This document shows, piece after piece, positions 36,060 through 44,669 of a stretch of DNA of 64,000 nucleotides. A program made the position numbers and the translations under genes. Source of the stretch: an uncultured bacterium (GTDB lineage Bacteria > Pseudomonadota > Alphaproteobacteria > Sphingomonadales > Sphingomonadaceae); assembly GCA_903884945.1 (NCBI GenBank), contig CAISGR010000020.1, positions 1 to 64,000 on the forward strand. Reading direction: 5' to 3'. The number at the start of each line of letters is the position of its first letter. Position 1 is the first letter of the stretch. The notes beneath the pieces were generated by a model. The model ran no database searches, was not told where the DNA came from, and saw only the letters and a program-made list of their open reading frames with translations.

Positions 36060-36741
36060 GCAACCCGAACTCGACCTCCCACCCGCACCCACTTCCGCGC
36101 CTCAGACCGCGCGCGGAGCGCGCAGGATCGGCTTTGGGGGCTTCACGCGACAGCAGATCATCATCGGCCTGGTCATGTTGGCGCTGCTCATCTGGGGCAT
36201 GTGGGTCACGCGCGCGCTCATGGTGCCGAAGCAGGATCACATCGTCTCGGCCAGGCTGTCTGCATTGGTGGGCGACTATGTCGAGGGGCAACGATTTTCT
36301 GGGTCACCGCCCGACCGGGTCCAAGCCGAGATGAGGGCTTTCATGTCTTCGCTCGACAAGGAATTGCAGCGCCGCAGCGAAGGCGGGCAGGTAGTGCTCG
36401 TCGGAGAAGCGGTCCTCACTAAGAATGTGCCGGACATCACGGAGAGCCTGAAAAAGGCGGTGTTCGCCTCCGGTGTTCCAGAACCGAAGCGCGTATCTGT
36501 CGAGCAACTTCAGCGCATGCAAGAACTGTCGGCTGCGCAGGCGGCGCTGGTCGCGGCGCGGCAACCGCCCTTGGCACCGTCGGGACAGATCGACCCTATG
36601 GCCGGCGCGCAGGCGATCCCGCCGCAGGATCCGTCCGCCGGCGGTTCGTTCGCGCAACCGATGCCGCAGCCGGCGCCCGGGCAAGTTGCCAGGCCGTCGG
36701 TCTCAACCTTTGGAGGCCCCGATGGCAACGGTGGCCAGTGA
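36052..36741 (+). CDS. trbI: TrbI, F-type conjugation protein
   Basis: 229 aa. A Pro-rich N-terminus, one membrane segment (QQIIIGLVMLALLIWGMWVTRAL), then the TrbI core: MVPKQDHIVSARLSALVGDYVEGQ, FMSSLDKELQRRSEGGQVVLVGEAVLTKNVPDIT. The C-terminal 60 residues are Pro/Ala/Gln-rich. F TrbI affects pilus outgrowth and retraction. It overlaps the signal-peptidase gene that follows by 20 bases. Confidence 0.85.
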   Translation: MAEQPELDLPPAPTSAPQTARGARRIGFGGFTRQQIIIGLVMLALLIWGMWVTRALMVPKQDHIVSARLSALVGDYVEGQRFSGSPPDRVQAEMRAFMSSLDKELQRRSEGGQVVLVGEAVLTKNVPDITESLKKAVFASGVPEPKRVSVEQLQRMQELSAAQAALVAARQPPLAPSGQIDPMAGAQAIPPQDPSAGGSFAQPMPQPAPGQVARPSVSTFGGPDGNGGQ

Positions 36742-37258
36742 GGCGGCCGTCCTGCGCTGGCAGCCGCGCAAGCGCCTGTGGGCGATGCTAGGCGTTGCCC
36801 TCGTCGGAACGGGTCTGCTGAGCGCGATCGGTGCTTGGCGCGACAGCCATATCTTCCTCATCAACGCGAGCGATTCCCTCCCGAACTGGGCTTTCCTCAT
36901 TCGACGGCACCAATTGCCGGCGCGTGGCGACTACGTGTTCTTCGATCCGCCGCCGAGCGCGCTTCTGCGCCGCCATTTCGGCGCAAAACCGCAGATGTTC
37001 GGCAAGATCGTCTATGGCGTGCCGGGCGACGTCGTCGCGCATCGCGGAATGGTCGTGACGATCGCCGGCAAGCCCATCGGGCGAATGAAGTCGCTCACTC
37101 GCGTCGGCGAGCCACTTACACCCGGCGCTGAGGGAGTGATTCCGGCCGGTTGCTATTATGCCGGGTCGCCCCACCGCGATGGATTTGACAGCCGCTACGC
37201 CGAGATCGGTTTCGTCTGCGGCCGCCAGATTATCGGTGTCGGGGAGCCCGTGCTGTGA
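36722..37258 (+). CDS. TraF-type S26 signal peptidase of the transfer operon
   Basis: 178 aa. N-terminal anchor (LWAMLGVALVGTGLLSAIGAW) then the S26 (leader peptidase) blocks: INASDSLPNWAFLIRR with the nucleophile Ser in DSLP, GDYVFFDPPPSALL, and MFGKIVYGVPGDVV with the general-base Lys, ending CYYAGSPHRDGFDSRYAEIGFVCGRQIIG. It probably matures the pilin (TraA) or other transfer proteins, as TraF does in P-type systems. Overlaps trbI and traW. Confidence 0.88.
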   Translation: MATVASEAAVLRWQPRKRLWAMLGVALVGTGLLSAIGAWRDSHIFLINASDSLPNWAFLIRRHQLPARGDYVFFDPPPSALLRRHFGAKPQMFGKIVYGVPGDVVAHRGMVVTIAGKPIGRMKSLTRVGEPLTPGAEGVIPAGCYYAGSPHRDGFDSRYAEIGFVCGRQIIGVGEPVL

Positions 37259-37911
37259 GGCAGCTCCTCGCCGCTGGCGGAGGGGTCGCTCTCCTTGGCA
37301 TCGGCGCCATCGTCTTGAGCCCTGCGCGCATCGAGGCGCGAGACTATGGGCAGACAGGCCAAGCTTTCCCGGTCATCGAGCCGGATCTGCTTTCGACGAT
37401 CGAAGCACGGCTGAAGCGAGCTGAGGCAACCGGCGAACTCGCGCGCACCAACGAGATGTTCGCCAAGCGCGTCGAAGCGAAGGTGCGGCGTCCCACTCCC
37501 GTTGTGGGCATCTCGCCGGCCACCGAGTCCAGGGACTGGACCTATGATCCCACTGTCCATCTCGAGCACGATATTCGCGACCAAAAGGGAAACCTCATCG
37601 GCAGCGCAGGACAAAGGATCAATCCGCTCGACTTCGTCGCGATCAAACAGGCGCTCGTGTTTGTCGATGGCGACGATGCCGATCAGATCGCCTGGGCTAC
37701 GAGCCGGTACACCGATCTCAATGCCAAGATCATTTTCGTCAGCGGCTCGCCGATCGAAGAGATGACGAACCGGAAGCGTCGTTTCTACTTCGACCAGGAG
37801 GGCAAGCTTACCTCTCGTTTCGGCATCGAACACACGCCCGCGGTCGTGCAGCAGAACGGTCGCGTGATGCGAGTGTCCGAGCAGGTGCTAAAGAAGGGGA
37901 GGGCCGGCTGA
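37255..37911 (+). CDS. traW: TraW, F-type pilus assembly protein
   Basis: 218 aa with GTG start overlapping the previous stop. Signal peptide (LLAAGGGVALLGIGAIVLSPARIEA), then the TraW core: RDYGQTGQAFPVIEPDLLSTIEARLKRAE, DIRDQKGNLIGSAGQRINPLDFV, ALVFVDGDDADQIAWA and FDQEGKLTSRFGIEHTPAVV. TraW is periplasmic and interacts with TrbC and TraU in pilus assembly. The stop overlaps the next start (TGATG). Confidence 0.9.
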   Translation: MRQLLAAGGGVALLGIGAIVLSPARIEARDYGQTGQAFPVIEPDLLSTIEARLKRAEATGELARTNEMFAKRVEAKVRRPTPVVGISPATESRDWTYDPTVHLEHDIRDQKGNLIGSAGQRINPLDFVAIKQALVFVDGDDADQIAWATSRYTDLNAKIIFVSGSPIEEMTNRKRRFYFDQEGKLTSRFGIEHTPAVVQQNGRVMRVSEQVLKKGRAG

Positions 37912-38180
37912 TGCCGCTTTGGCTCGATCTTCTTCGAACGCCGATGGCTGCACCGGAGACCCCGGTGCTTCGTCGCATGCGGTTCACCTGGCAGGCGCTA
38001 TGCCTCACTAGCGCGCTCGTCGTTGGTCTCTTCTCGCCGCTCCGCCACGCGATTGGCCGCGTGGCGCCAATCGGCGCCGCCCTGATCCTGTTCGCGACCG
38101 CCGCACACACCTGTCTTTACCTGCTCCGAAAGCAGCGCGCCGACCGAGCTTTCCTTGAAAGCGTGGGAGGCGGCGAATGA
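37911..38180 (+). CDS. small membrane protein between traW and traU
   Basis: 89 aa. Two hydrophobic stretches (WQALCLTSALVVGLFSPL and RVAPIGAALILFATAAHTCLYLL) with a basic C-terminus. Coupled at both ends (overlaps of one and four bases). No homologue recognised; the strict coupling implies a role in the transfer apparatus. Confidence 0.6.
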   Translation: MPLWLDLLRTPMAAPETPVLRRMRFTWQALCLTSALVVGLFSPLRHAIGRVAPIGAALILFATAAHTCLYLLRKQRADRAFLESVGGGE

Positions 38181-39199
38181 CCGGGCTGCCTCGCCGCCTG
38201 TTCGGCCTCTTCGCGTTCTTGCTTGCGATGATCGCTCTGGCGCCCCCGGCAACCGCGGCCGGGCCGACCTGCAGTGGCAAGTTCGTCAATCCGATCACCG
38301 ATGTCTGCTGGTCCTGCCTCTTCCCGCTGTCCGTCGGCGCCTTGAGGATTTGGCCGAGCAGCCGTCCCGATCCCAGCAATCCCGCGTCGCCGATCTGCGC
38401 CTGCGCCGACCCGCTCCCTCGCATCGGCATATCGGTCGGGTTCTGGGAGCCGGCGCGCCTCGCGGATGTGACGATGAAGCCGTGGTGTTTCCCCAACCTT
38501 GGCGGCATCCGGATCGCGCCCGGATTCGATATCGGTCAGGGCTATCTGACCGGGCCGTCCATGGTCGGCGGCCGCTCTCAAAGTACGGCAAAATGGCACG
38601 TCCACTGGTATGTCTATCCGCTTCTCTACTGGATGGAGATCCTGACCGACTTCGCCTGTTTCGAGCAGGCGTCGTTCGATATCGCCTACATGACCGAAGT
38701 CGACCCGCTCTGGCAGGATGACTCGCTGGCAGCGCTCATCAATCCCGAGGCGATCGTCTTCGCCAATCCCATCGCGCAGGCTGCCTGCGCCGGCGATTGC
38801 ATCGCCGGCACCGTCCATCTGCCACTCGATCCGCTGTTCTGGTGCGCCGGCTGTCAGGGCTCGATGTATCCGCTCAACGGGAACATCCCGTCCTCGATCG
38901 GGCACGTCCAGTCCTCGCGGCTCGCGCTCTCGCGGTTCGCTTTCAAGATGCACCGTGAGGCGCTTGCCTGGGGGACGATGGGATCGGCCGGGCTCTGCAA
39001 GAAGTATCTGATGCCGATCATGCGCAAGCAGCAATATCGCTTCCAGATGGTCAACCCGATCCCGACCGTGAGCGGGCGCTTCGCCTGCTCCGCTATCGGT
39101 GCTTCCACCATGCCGCCCGACGCTGGACGTGCCTATCCCGCCGGCGGCGAGGACATGGGCTACCTCGTCTGGCGCAAGCGCAATTGCTGCGTGCTCTAG
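38177..39199 (+). CDS. traU: TraU, F-type conjugation protein
   Basis: 340 aa. Signal peptide (LFGLFAFLLAMIALAPPATAA), then the conserved Cys-rich TraU body: CSGKFVNPITDVCWSCLFPLSVG, ICACADPLPRIGISVGFWEPARL, KPWCFPNLGG, and KWHVHWYVYPLLYWMEILTDFACFE, ending in YLVWRKRNCCVL. TraU is periplasmic and needed mainly for DNA transfer. Its many Cys need disulfide formation, in line with dsbC in this operon. Confidence 0.94.
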   Translation: MTGLPRRLFGLFAFLLAMIALAPPATAAGPTCSGKFVNPITDVCWSCLFPLSVGALRIWPSSRPDPSNPASPICACADPLPRIGISVGFWEPARLADVTMKPWCFPNLGGIRIAPGFDIGQGYLTGPSMVGGRSQSTAKWHVHWYVYPLLYWMEILTDFACFEQASFDIAYMTEVDPLWQDDSLAALINPEAIVFANPIAQAACAGDCIAGTVHLPLDPLFWCAGCQGSMYPLNGNIPSSIGHVQSSRLALSRFAFKMHREALAWGTMGSAGLCKKYLMPIMRKQQYRFQMVNPIPTVSGRFACSAIGASTMPPDAGRAYPAGGEDMGYLVWRKRNCCVL

Positions 39200-39210
39200 G
39201 GGGTCTGACG

Positions 39211-39954
39211 ATGCGCTATCTCACCATCGGCATCCTCGCAGTCCTTGGTGCCGCTGGCGTGTCGGCGCTGCTCGCGCAGACCGTCGACGGCGTGGACGTC
39301 CAGGCGATCAAGAAGCGTTCGACCGATCTCGCCGCAGAAGCGCAAGCCTTCGTCGACCAGGTCAAGGACAGGGGCGACCAGTTCCGGGAAGAAGCCGCTC
39401 AGGTTCGCGAGGGCGGCACCGAAAATATGCGCAAGGTTGCGACGATCGATCTTCCAAAGGGTCCGGCAGGACCGGTCGATTTCGACGAGATCGTGAAGGG
39501 CGCGTCCCAGAATGCGAGCGCAAAGGGTGGGGAAGCGCCACAGTTCATCGTCTTCGCAAGCCTGTCGATGCCCGACGCGACGCTGAAACAGCTCGTGCGC
39601 GACACCTCAAGCGCAGGCGGCGTGGTCGTGTTCAGGGGCTTTCCGAACAATTCGGCGAAGGAGTTCGTGACGCGGCTCGGCAAGGTTGTCGACAAGGGGC
39701 AGTTCGCCAGTATTGGCATCGATCCCCGACTCTTCCGCGCGTTCGATGTTCAAGCCGTCCCAACCTACATCACGGTCTCGTCCGACTTCGACCTATGCGC
39801 CGGCTTCTCCTGTCAGACCAAGGTGCCGCCTTATGACCGCATGATCGGCAACGTGACGGTTGAATATGCTCTTTCGACCTTCGCCGAGGGAAGTGGCCCC
39901 GGCGCGCGTGTGGCCGCGGTGGCGCTCTCGAACATGAAGCGCGATCGGCAATGA
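39211..39954 (+). CDS. trbC: TrbC, F-type conjugation protein
   Basis: 247 aa from the ATG at 39211. Signal peptide-like start (YLTIGILAVLGAAGVSALLAQ), a helical region, then the thioredoxin-like TrbC domain: QFIVFASLSMPDATLKQLVRDTSSAGGVVVFRGFPN, IGIDPRLFRAFDVQAVPTYITVS and the terminal IGNVTVEYALSTFAE. In F, TrbC partners TraW in pilus assembly. Overlaps the traN start by four bases (ATGA). Confidence 0.9.
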   Translation: MRYLTIGILAVLGAAGVSALLAQTVDGVDVQAIKKRSTDLAAEAQAFVDQVKDRGDQFREEAAQVREGGTENMRKVATIDLPKGPAGPVDFDEIVKGASQNASAKGGEAPQFIVFASLSMPDATLKQLVRDTSSAGGVVVFRGFPNNSAKEFVTRLGKVVDKGQFASIGIDPRLFRAFDVQAVPTYITVSSDFDLCAGFSCQTKVPPYDRMIGNVTVEYALSTFAEGSGPGARVAAVALSNMKRDRQ

Positions 39955-41786
39955 TCGCGCGGCGCCTCTTGGGAGGATTGTGCGCGCTGCTGCTCACGAC
40001 TGAGCCCGTCGCCGCGCAGGAGATGACGGTCGACCAAGCCCGTGCTGAGGGCAGGGCGATGGCCCAGGAGAAGAGGAACGACTCCTCGCTGGTTCCTTCG
40101 AGCGACGCGCAGGCTGCGGCCGTTCCTGGCTACACAGGCACCAGCCAGCCACAGACGACCTATTATAACGACCCTGACAAGCTCGTCGCAGACGCCCAGG
40201 CGCTGAAGTCATCAGACCAAAGCTACCGGGTCACAACGGACGCCGATCACACCCGCGCGACATTCAGCAACGCCGAGATCCTGGCGACGACGAACCGCGC
40301 AACGACCGTCGAAAGCGACCCGTCGGCCTATCTCGCAGGCGAGGCGTATAGCAGCACCAGCGGAAGCTGCACGCCGCTTCCGCCGGGCTCAGGAACGAGC
40401 GGATACTACGAGGCCACATGCAACCAAGGAACTAAGATCGAGCAGGAGTCCCGATCGTGCTCGATCACGATGGTGCCCGAGACCACGACAGTCGACGCGT
40501 ACAAGTTCTTTGTCGTGCCTAATGGAGCGTACGGCACCCCCTTTGCGCGATATGATGCGATGGCGCCGCACCTGGCTTCTGGTGTCTGCCGGCCGACGGG
40601 CATCGTGATGCAGGCTTGTCAGGCTCACAGGATTTACGGCGTTTCGACGAACAAATTCTGCGACGATTATAACGCCACCGAGTATGTCTGCTCTGAGAAC
40701 CTGACCGATCTCTCCCTTCTTCCAAGCCCGATCACGGGCCAAGGCTGGCACGCCAAGACGACCGAAACCCAGGTGACCACCAAAAGGGTCGATGGTTGCG
40801 GAGCCATGGCCGGCGATACGATGTGCACGGCCGATGCCGCCGGGGAAGTCTGCACCGAAGGCCCGGAGACCCGGATGATCGACGGCGTACCTGTCACGCA
40901 ATCGTGCTGGGCGTGGAAGCGCAACTTCACTTGCAATGTCATGTCGGCGGGCAACGATTGCGGCGATCTGGAGAGCAATCGGTCCTGCACGTTCCTTCGT
41001 GAAGATTGCCTTGATGATCCGCAGAGTGGGGCCTGCAAGGTCGCGGAGAAAGTGTATCGCTGCCCGACCCCATCGAGCACGGTCGGGGGCGACAAGCAGT
41101 ATATATGCGGGGACGACGTCTACTGCATCAACGGCGATTGCGAGCCGATCGTCCGCGAGGCGTCGACCGAGTTCAGGGACGCGCTCGTCGGCCTTCATGC
41201 ACTCGATCAAGCCGGCAAGGAGTTCAACGAAGCCGATTTCAAGGTTTTCACCGGCACACGCGAGACCTGCCACAAACCCGTATTCGGCTTAATCAATTGT
41301 TGCGCGGGAAAGGTGTCCGGTCTCGTGCCGCTCGGTGCTGGTGCAGCCGCGCTCGCCGGCGGGCCGGCCGCGATCGCCGCTTTCGCCACGCCGTTCCTTG
41401 TCCTGTTCGCATGTAGCCAGGACGAGATGAAGCTCGACATCAAAGATCGGATGGGCCTTTGCCATAATCTCGGCAGCTATTGCTCGTCGAGCTTCCTCGG
41501 GATCTGTTCGACCAAGCGAACCGCCTATTGCTGTTTCGAGAGCAAGCTTTCGCGCGTCCTGCAAGAGCAGGGCCGCCCACAGCTCGGCAAGCCTTGGGGT
41601 AGCGCGAAAAAGGAGCAGTGTCAGGGCTTCACCGTCGACGAGTTCGCGAGGCTCGACCTGTCGGTAATGGATTTCACCGATGTTTATTCCGACTTCATGG
41701 ATGCAGCGAAGCTGCCCGATGAGGTCCAGACCATGTCCGAAATTCAGGACAAGATTCAGGACTATTATGATCTTCACGGCAAATGA
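39951..41786 (+). CDS. traN: TraN, mating-pair stabilisation protein
   Basis: 611-aa secreted outer-membrane protein. Signal peptide (RRLLGGLCALLLTTEPVAAQ). The body is very Cys-rich: SCTPLPPGSGTSGYYEATC, TNKFCDDYNATEYVCSENL, CWAWKRNFTCNV, CFESKLSRVLQEQGRPQLGKPWG (the last is the conserved TraN C-terminal block). TraN binds recipient outer-membrane proteins and stabilises mating pairs. A Gly/Ala-rich hydrophobic segment near residues 455-485 (SGLVPLGAGAAALAGG) is unusual for a secreted protein. Confidence 0.92.
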   Translation: MIARRLLGGLCALLLTTEPVAAQEMTVDQARAEGRAMAQEKRNDSSLVPSSDAQAAAVPGYTGTSQPQTTYYNDPDKLVADAQALKSSDQSYRVTTDADHTRATFSNAEILATTNRATTVESDPSAYLAGEAYSSTSGSCTPLPPGSGTSGYYEATCNQGTKIEQESRSCSITMVPETTTVDAYKFFVVPNGAYGTPFARYDAMAPHLASGVCRPTGIVMQACQAHRIYGVSTNKFCDDYNATEYVCSENLTDLSLLPSPITGQGWHAKTTETQVTTKRVDGCGAMAGDTMCTADAAGEVCTEGPETRMIDGVPVTQSCWAWKRNFTCNVMSAGNDCGDLESNRSCTFLREDCLDDPQSGACKVAEKVYRCPTPSSTVGGDKQYICGDDVYCINGDCEPIVREASTEFRDALVGLHALDQAGKEFNEADFKVFTGTRETCHKPVFGLINCCAGKVSGLVPLGAGAAALAGGPAAIAAFATPFLVLFACSQDEMKLDIKDRMGLCHNLGSYCSSSFLGICSTKRTAYCCFESKLSRVLQEQGRPQLGKPWGSAKKEQCQGFTVDEFARLDLSVMDFTDVYSDFMDAAKLPDEVQTMSEIQDKIQDYYDLHGK

Positions 41787-41826
41787 CCGTCGGCCGGCCG
41801 CGTCAGGCGCCCGGCACGAGTGGGAC

Positions 41827-42156
41827 ATGTCAATCTTCGAGCTGGCGATTTTCGTTGGCACCGATCGCGCCAAGACGCCCGCGCGCGCTGACTTCTTGTC
41901 GGAGTTCCTAGCCGGCTGGATCGACTGCAAGATCGCGGTCGAAGACATCGATCGGGCACTTTCGAACATGATCGATAGCGGATGGCTGGCGGTGGTCGGA
42001 GAGCGGTTGATGCCGACGGAGAAAGGCCGCCGCGCCGCCGGTGTGTTGCTCAATGGAGTGATCGGGATGGTCGACCAGGCGGATGCTGCTGAAAGGCGCT
42101 TCGCCAATGTGGATCGTGCAGAGGCTCGCAAAAAGGGAATCGGATCATGGTTTTGA
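41827..42156 (+). CDS. hypothetical winged-helix-like protein in the tra operon
   Basis: 109 aa from the ATG at 41827; an in-frame ATG at 41767 overlapping traN would add 20 residues. Reads IFELAIFVGTDRAKTPARADFLSEFLAGWIDCKIAVEDIDRALSNMIDSGWLAVVGERLMPTEKGRRAA, which has the spacing of a winged helix (helix, recognition helix, wing GERLMPTEKG). No signal peptide. A possible DNA-binding regulator placed inside the structural operon; unrecognised family. Confidence 0.5.
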   Translation: MSIFELAIFVGTDRAKTPARADFLSEFLAGWIDCKIAVEDIDRALSNMIDSGWLAVVGERLMPTEKGRRAAGVLLNGVIGMVDQADAAERRFANVDRAEARKKGIGSWF

Positions 42157-42374
42157 CGTTCGTTCAGCTGCCGGCGCTGATCGCACTTCTGTCAGCTTTG
42201 CCGCCCGCGAAGCCGGCCACATCACGCGGCTGTGGAGCCGCTGCCGTCCCCAGTGATGTCGATTGCTGCATCCACCTTGCGCTCTGGGACGGCCAAGCTG
42301 CGCACCCACAGCATCCTTCCACGCAATCCGCTGTATCCAACGAAAGGACGTCCAGCGATGCCAAGATTCGCTAG
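42147..42374 (+). CDS. possible short ORF between the unnamed gene and traF
   Basis: 75 codons, ATG overlapping the previous stop. Hydrophobic start (VLTFVQLPALIALLSALPPA) and then low-information sequence with several Cys. It fills an otherwise unusual 200-base gap in a tightly packed operon. It could be a small exported protein or chance. Confidence 0.25.
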   Translation: MVLTFVQLPALIALLSALPPAKPATSRGCGAAAVPSDVDCCIHLALWDGQAAHPQHPSTQSAVSNERTSSDAKIR

Positions 42375-43185
42375 GCTTTCGATGCTCCTGCTGGGCCTGC
42401 CGCCGGTCGGCACGGCGGTTCCGCTCCGAGCCCAAGAAACTACCGCCGCTCGCGATGCGATTGAGCAGGACATGCCCGATGATTTCTATTGTGGAGAGCG
42501 TCGGCTCGGCCAGTGGTTCTATTGCGCGAAGCCGAAGCCGACCGAGACCCCGCTCAGCGCCGCGGCCGAGCCGCAGGTGAGCGCGGCCGATCGGATCGCG
42601 GCGATCGGCAGGCAGCTCGACGAATTGAAGGCGCGTGCGATCCTCGAGCCGAGCGAGGCCAACGTCATTGCCTATGTTCGCTTTCAACGTGAGCAGCTCG
42701 ATCGCGCGTCCACCTTCTCCGATACCTGGCAGCGGGCGCTCTGGCAGAACCCCGATCTCGACTACACGCTTCAACGACCTGTCTCGACGGTCGGCAAGCG
42801 CCTCTGGCTCGACAACCGCAAGGCGGACCGGGATGAGGTCTTGACTAACCTTGGGCAGCGATATGGCTTGTTCTATTTCTACGCGCAGAGCTGCGGCGCC
42901 TGCGAGGTGTTTGCGCCGATCCTCCGCTCGGTCACCGACAGCCACAGGATGACGGTGATGGCCGTCTCGATGGACGGCGGCCCGAACCGGGAATTTCCCA
43001 ACTATGTGGTCGATTCTGGCCAACGAGCCCGCATGGGCGTGCCCGGCAATGAGACGCCAGCGCTTGTCCTGTTTGACACGCAGACGAAGCGGACGATTCC
43101 GGTCGGCTACGGCGTGCTCAGTGCCGACGAGATCATGGACCGCATCTTTATGCTGACTAACACGAAGGTGGGGAGCGATTATTGA
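42358..43185 (+). CDS. traF: TraF, F-type thioredoxin-fold pilus assembly protein
   Basis: 275 aa from the ATG at 42358 (AAAGGA upstream). Signal peptide (RLSMLLLGLPPVGTAVPLRA), TraF N-terminal region (YCGERRLGQWFYCAKPKP, RQLDELKARAILEPSEANVIAYVRFQREQLDRASTFSDTWQRALWQNPDLD), then a thioredoxin domain with FYFYAQSCGACEVFAPIL, i.e. a CGAC active-site pair. F plasmid TraF lacks the CxxC pair, so this one may be redox-active, alongside DsbC. Overlaps traH by one base. Confidence 0.92.
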   Translation: MPRFARLSMLLLGLPPVGTAVPLRAQETTAARDAIEQDMPDDFYCGERRLGQWFYCAKPKPTETPLSAAAEPQVSAADRIAAIGRQLDELKARAILEPSEANVIAYVRFQREQLDRASTFSDTWQRALWQNPDLDYTLQRPVSTVGKRLWLDNRKADRDEVLTNLGQRYGLFYFYAQSCGACEVFAPILRSVTDSHRMTVMAVSMDGGPNREFPNYVVDSGQRARMGVPGNETPALVLFDTQTKRTIPVGYGVLSADEIMDRIFMLTNTKVGSDY

Positions 43186-44651
43186 TGGAACAGACACCAG
43201 AGCTTGGGCGGCGGTCCCCTCTCCACAGGAAGATAGCGGCGTGTCTGGCGATGGTTGCTGCGTCCCATTTCGCCTTGATCGGTGTGGCCCGGGCCGACGT
43301 CGCCTCGGAGATGAACGGCTTCTTCAACGACGCTGGCGGTGCCGCGAATGTGACTGGGCCAACGGCCTTCCAGGGCCAGTCGGCAGGCTATTATTCGCTC
43401 GGAAATGTCTGGACCCGCTTCCCCCAGAAGAGCGTTTCGCCGTTCAATCTGCAGCTGCCGAGCGCACGCGCCGGCTGCGGCGGTATTGACCTCTTCAGCG
43501 GCAGCTTTTCCTTCATCAACGCCTCCGAGATCGTCGCCATGTTGAAGGCGACGGCGAACAATGCGCTCGGTTTCGCCTTCAAGCTCGCCATCGATTCCGT
43601 GTCGCCGGAAATCGGGAAGGTGATGGATGAGTTCAGCCAGAAGGCACAGCTCCTCAACCAGATGAACATCTCGAGCTGCGAAACCGCGCAAGCGCTGGTC
43701 GGCGGAATCTGGCCGCAAATGGACTCCACCCGTTCGACGATCTGCGAAGCGGTCGGCAACAGCCAGGGCGTTTTCTCGGATTGGGCCGCGTCCCGCCAAG
43801 GCTGCAACAACGGCAACAAGCGGGATGCTACGATTGCTGGCAACACCGACGCCAACATGAAGGATCAGCTTGTCGGTGAACCCCATAACTACACGTGGGA
43901 GGCGTTGAAGAAATCGGCCAAGTTCGGCGCCTTCGACCAATCCTTTTCCGAATACATCATGACGCTGGTCGGCACTGTCGTGACCCAGCCTTCCACGGAT
44001 CCGTCGGTGGGCGGCAAGGTCGTGATGTTCGGTCCGGCGGAGGAGGCCGTTGTCACGGCGCTGCTCGACGGCACGGCCGACGCGCCGGCGGTCAAGATGC
44101 TCAAATGCAATGATACCGACTGCTACGATGTCGGCGAGCAGACCCTGACCGTTCCGGCGTCGTCCGCGCTCCGGCCGCGGATTGCCGGCATGATCAAATC
44201 CATGAGCAGCAAGATCCGCACGGATACCGCGCTTGATGCGGCCGAGAAGCAGCTTCTGAACATTGCGACCGTCCCGATCTACAAGATCCTCGCCGTTCAG
44301 GCCTACGCACACTACGCGCTGACCGATGGCGAGATCGAAACGCTGTCGGAGATCGTGGCCGTCGATCTGTTGGCTGCTATGCTCGACAACATGCTTGATC
44401 GCGTCGAGCAGGCTCAGACGCATTATCAGACGTTTGACCAGGTGACCGCCAATCAGTGGAAGCAGCAGATCTCTGCGACGCGCCAGAAGTTTGCCCAGCG
44501 AGATGTAAAGCTCTCGAACAAGCTGCAGGTCACCATGCAGATTATCGACCGCAGCATCATGCTCGAGTCCACCCTCCAGAACTCGATGACGCCGGGGATG
44601 TCGTCCGCGCTCAATTTCTCGCGCGGGCTCAATGCACAAGGGCTGAACTAG
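43185..44651 (+). CDS. traH: TraH, F-type conjugation protein
   Basis: 488 aa. Signal peptide (KIAACLAMVAASHFALIGVARA). Conserved TraH blocks: EMNGFFNDAGGAANVTGPTAFQGQSAGYYSLGNVWTRFP, ARAGCGGIDLFSGSFSFINASEIVAMLKATANNALGFAFKLAIDSVSP, and SSCETAQALVGG. It has a C-terminal coiled-coil helix. TraH is periplasmic/outer-membrane and needed for pilus assembly. The start overlaps the traF stop (TGATG); an in-frame TTG lies three bases earlier. Confidence 0.94.
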   Translation: MEQTPELGRRSPLHRKIAACLAMVAASHFALIGVARADVASEMNGFFNDAGGAANVTGPTAFQGQSAGYYSLGNVWTRFPQKSVSPFNLQLPSARAGCGGIDLFSGSFSFINASEIVAMLKATANNALGFAFKLAIDSVSPEIGKVMDEFSQKAQLLNQMNISSCETAQALVGGIWPQMDSTRSTICEAVGNSQGVFSDWAASRQGCNNGNKRDATIAGNTDANMKDQLVGEPHNYTWEALKKSAKFGAFDQSFSEYIMTLVGTVVTQPSTDPSVGGKVVMFGPAEEAVVTALLDGTADAPAVKMLKCNDTDCYDVGEQTLTVPASSALRPRIAGMIKSMSSKIRTDTALDAAEKQLLNIATVPIYKILAVQAYAHYALTDGEIETLSEIVAVDLLAAMLDNMLDRVEQAQTHYQTFDQVTANQWKQQISATRQKFAQRDVKLSNKLQVTMQIIDRSIMLESTLQNSMTPGMSSALNFSRGLNAQGLN

Positions 44652-44669
44652 GGCAGGGGAGCTGCGGGG

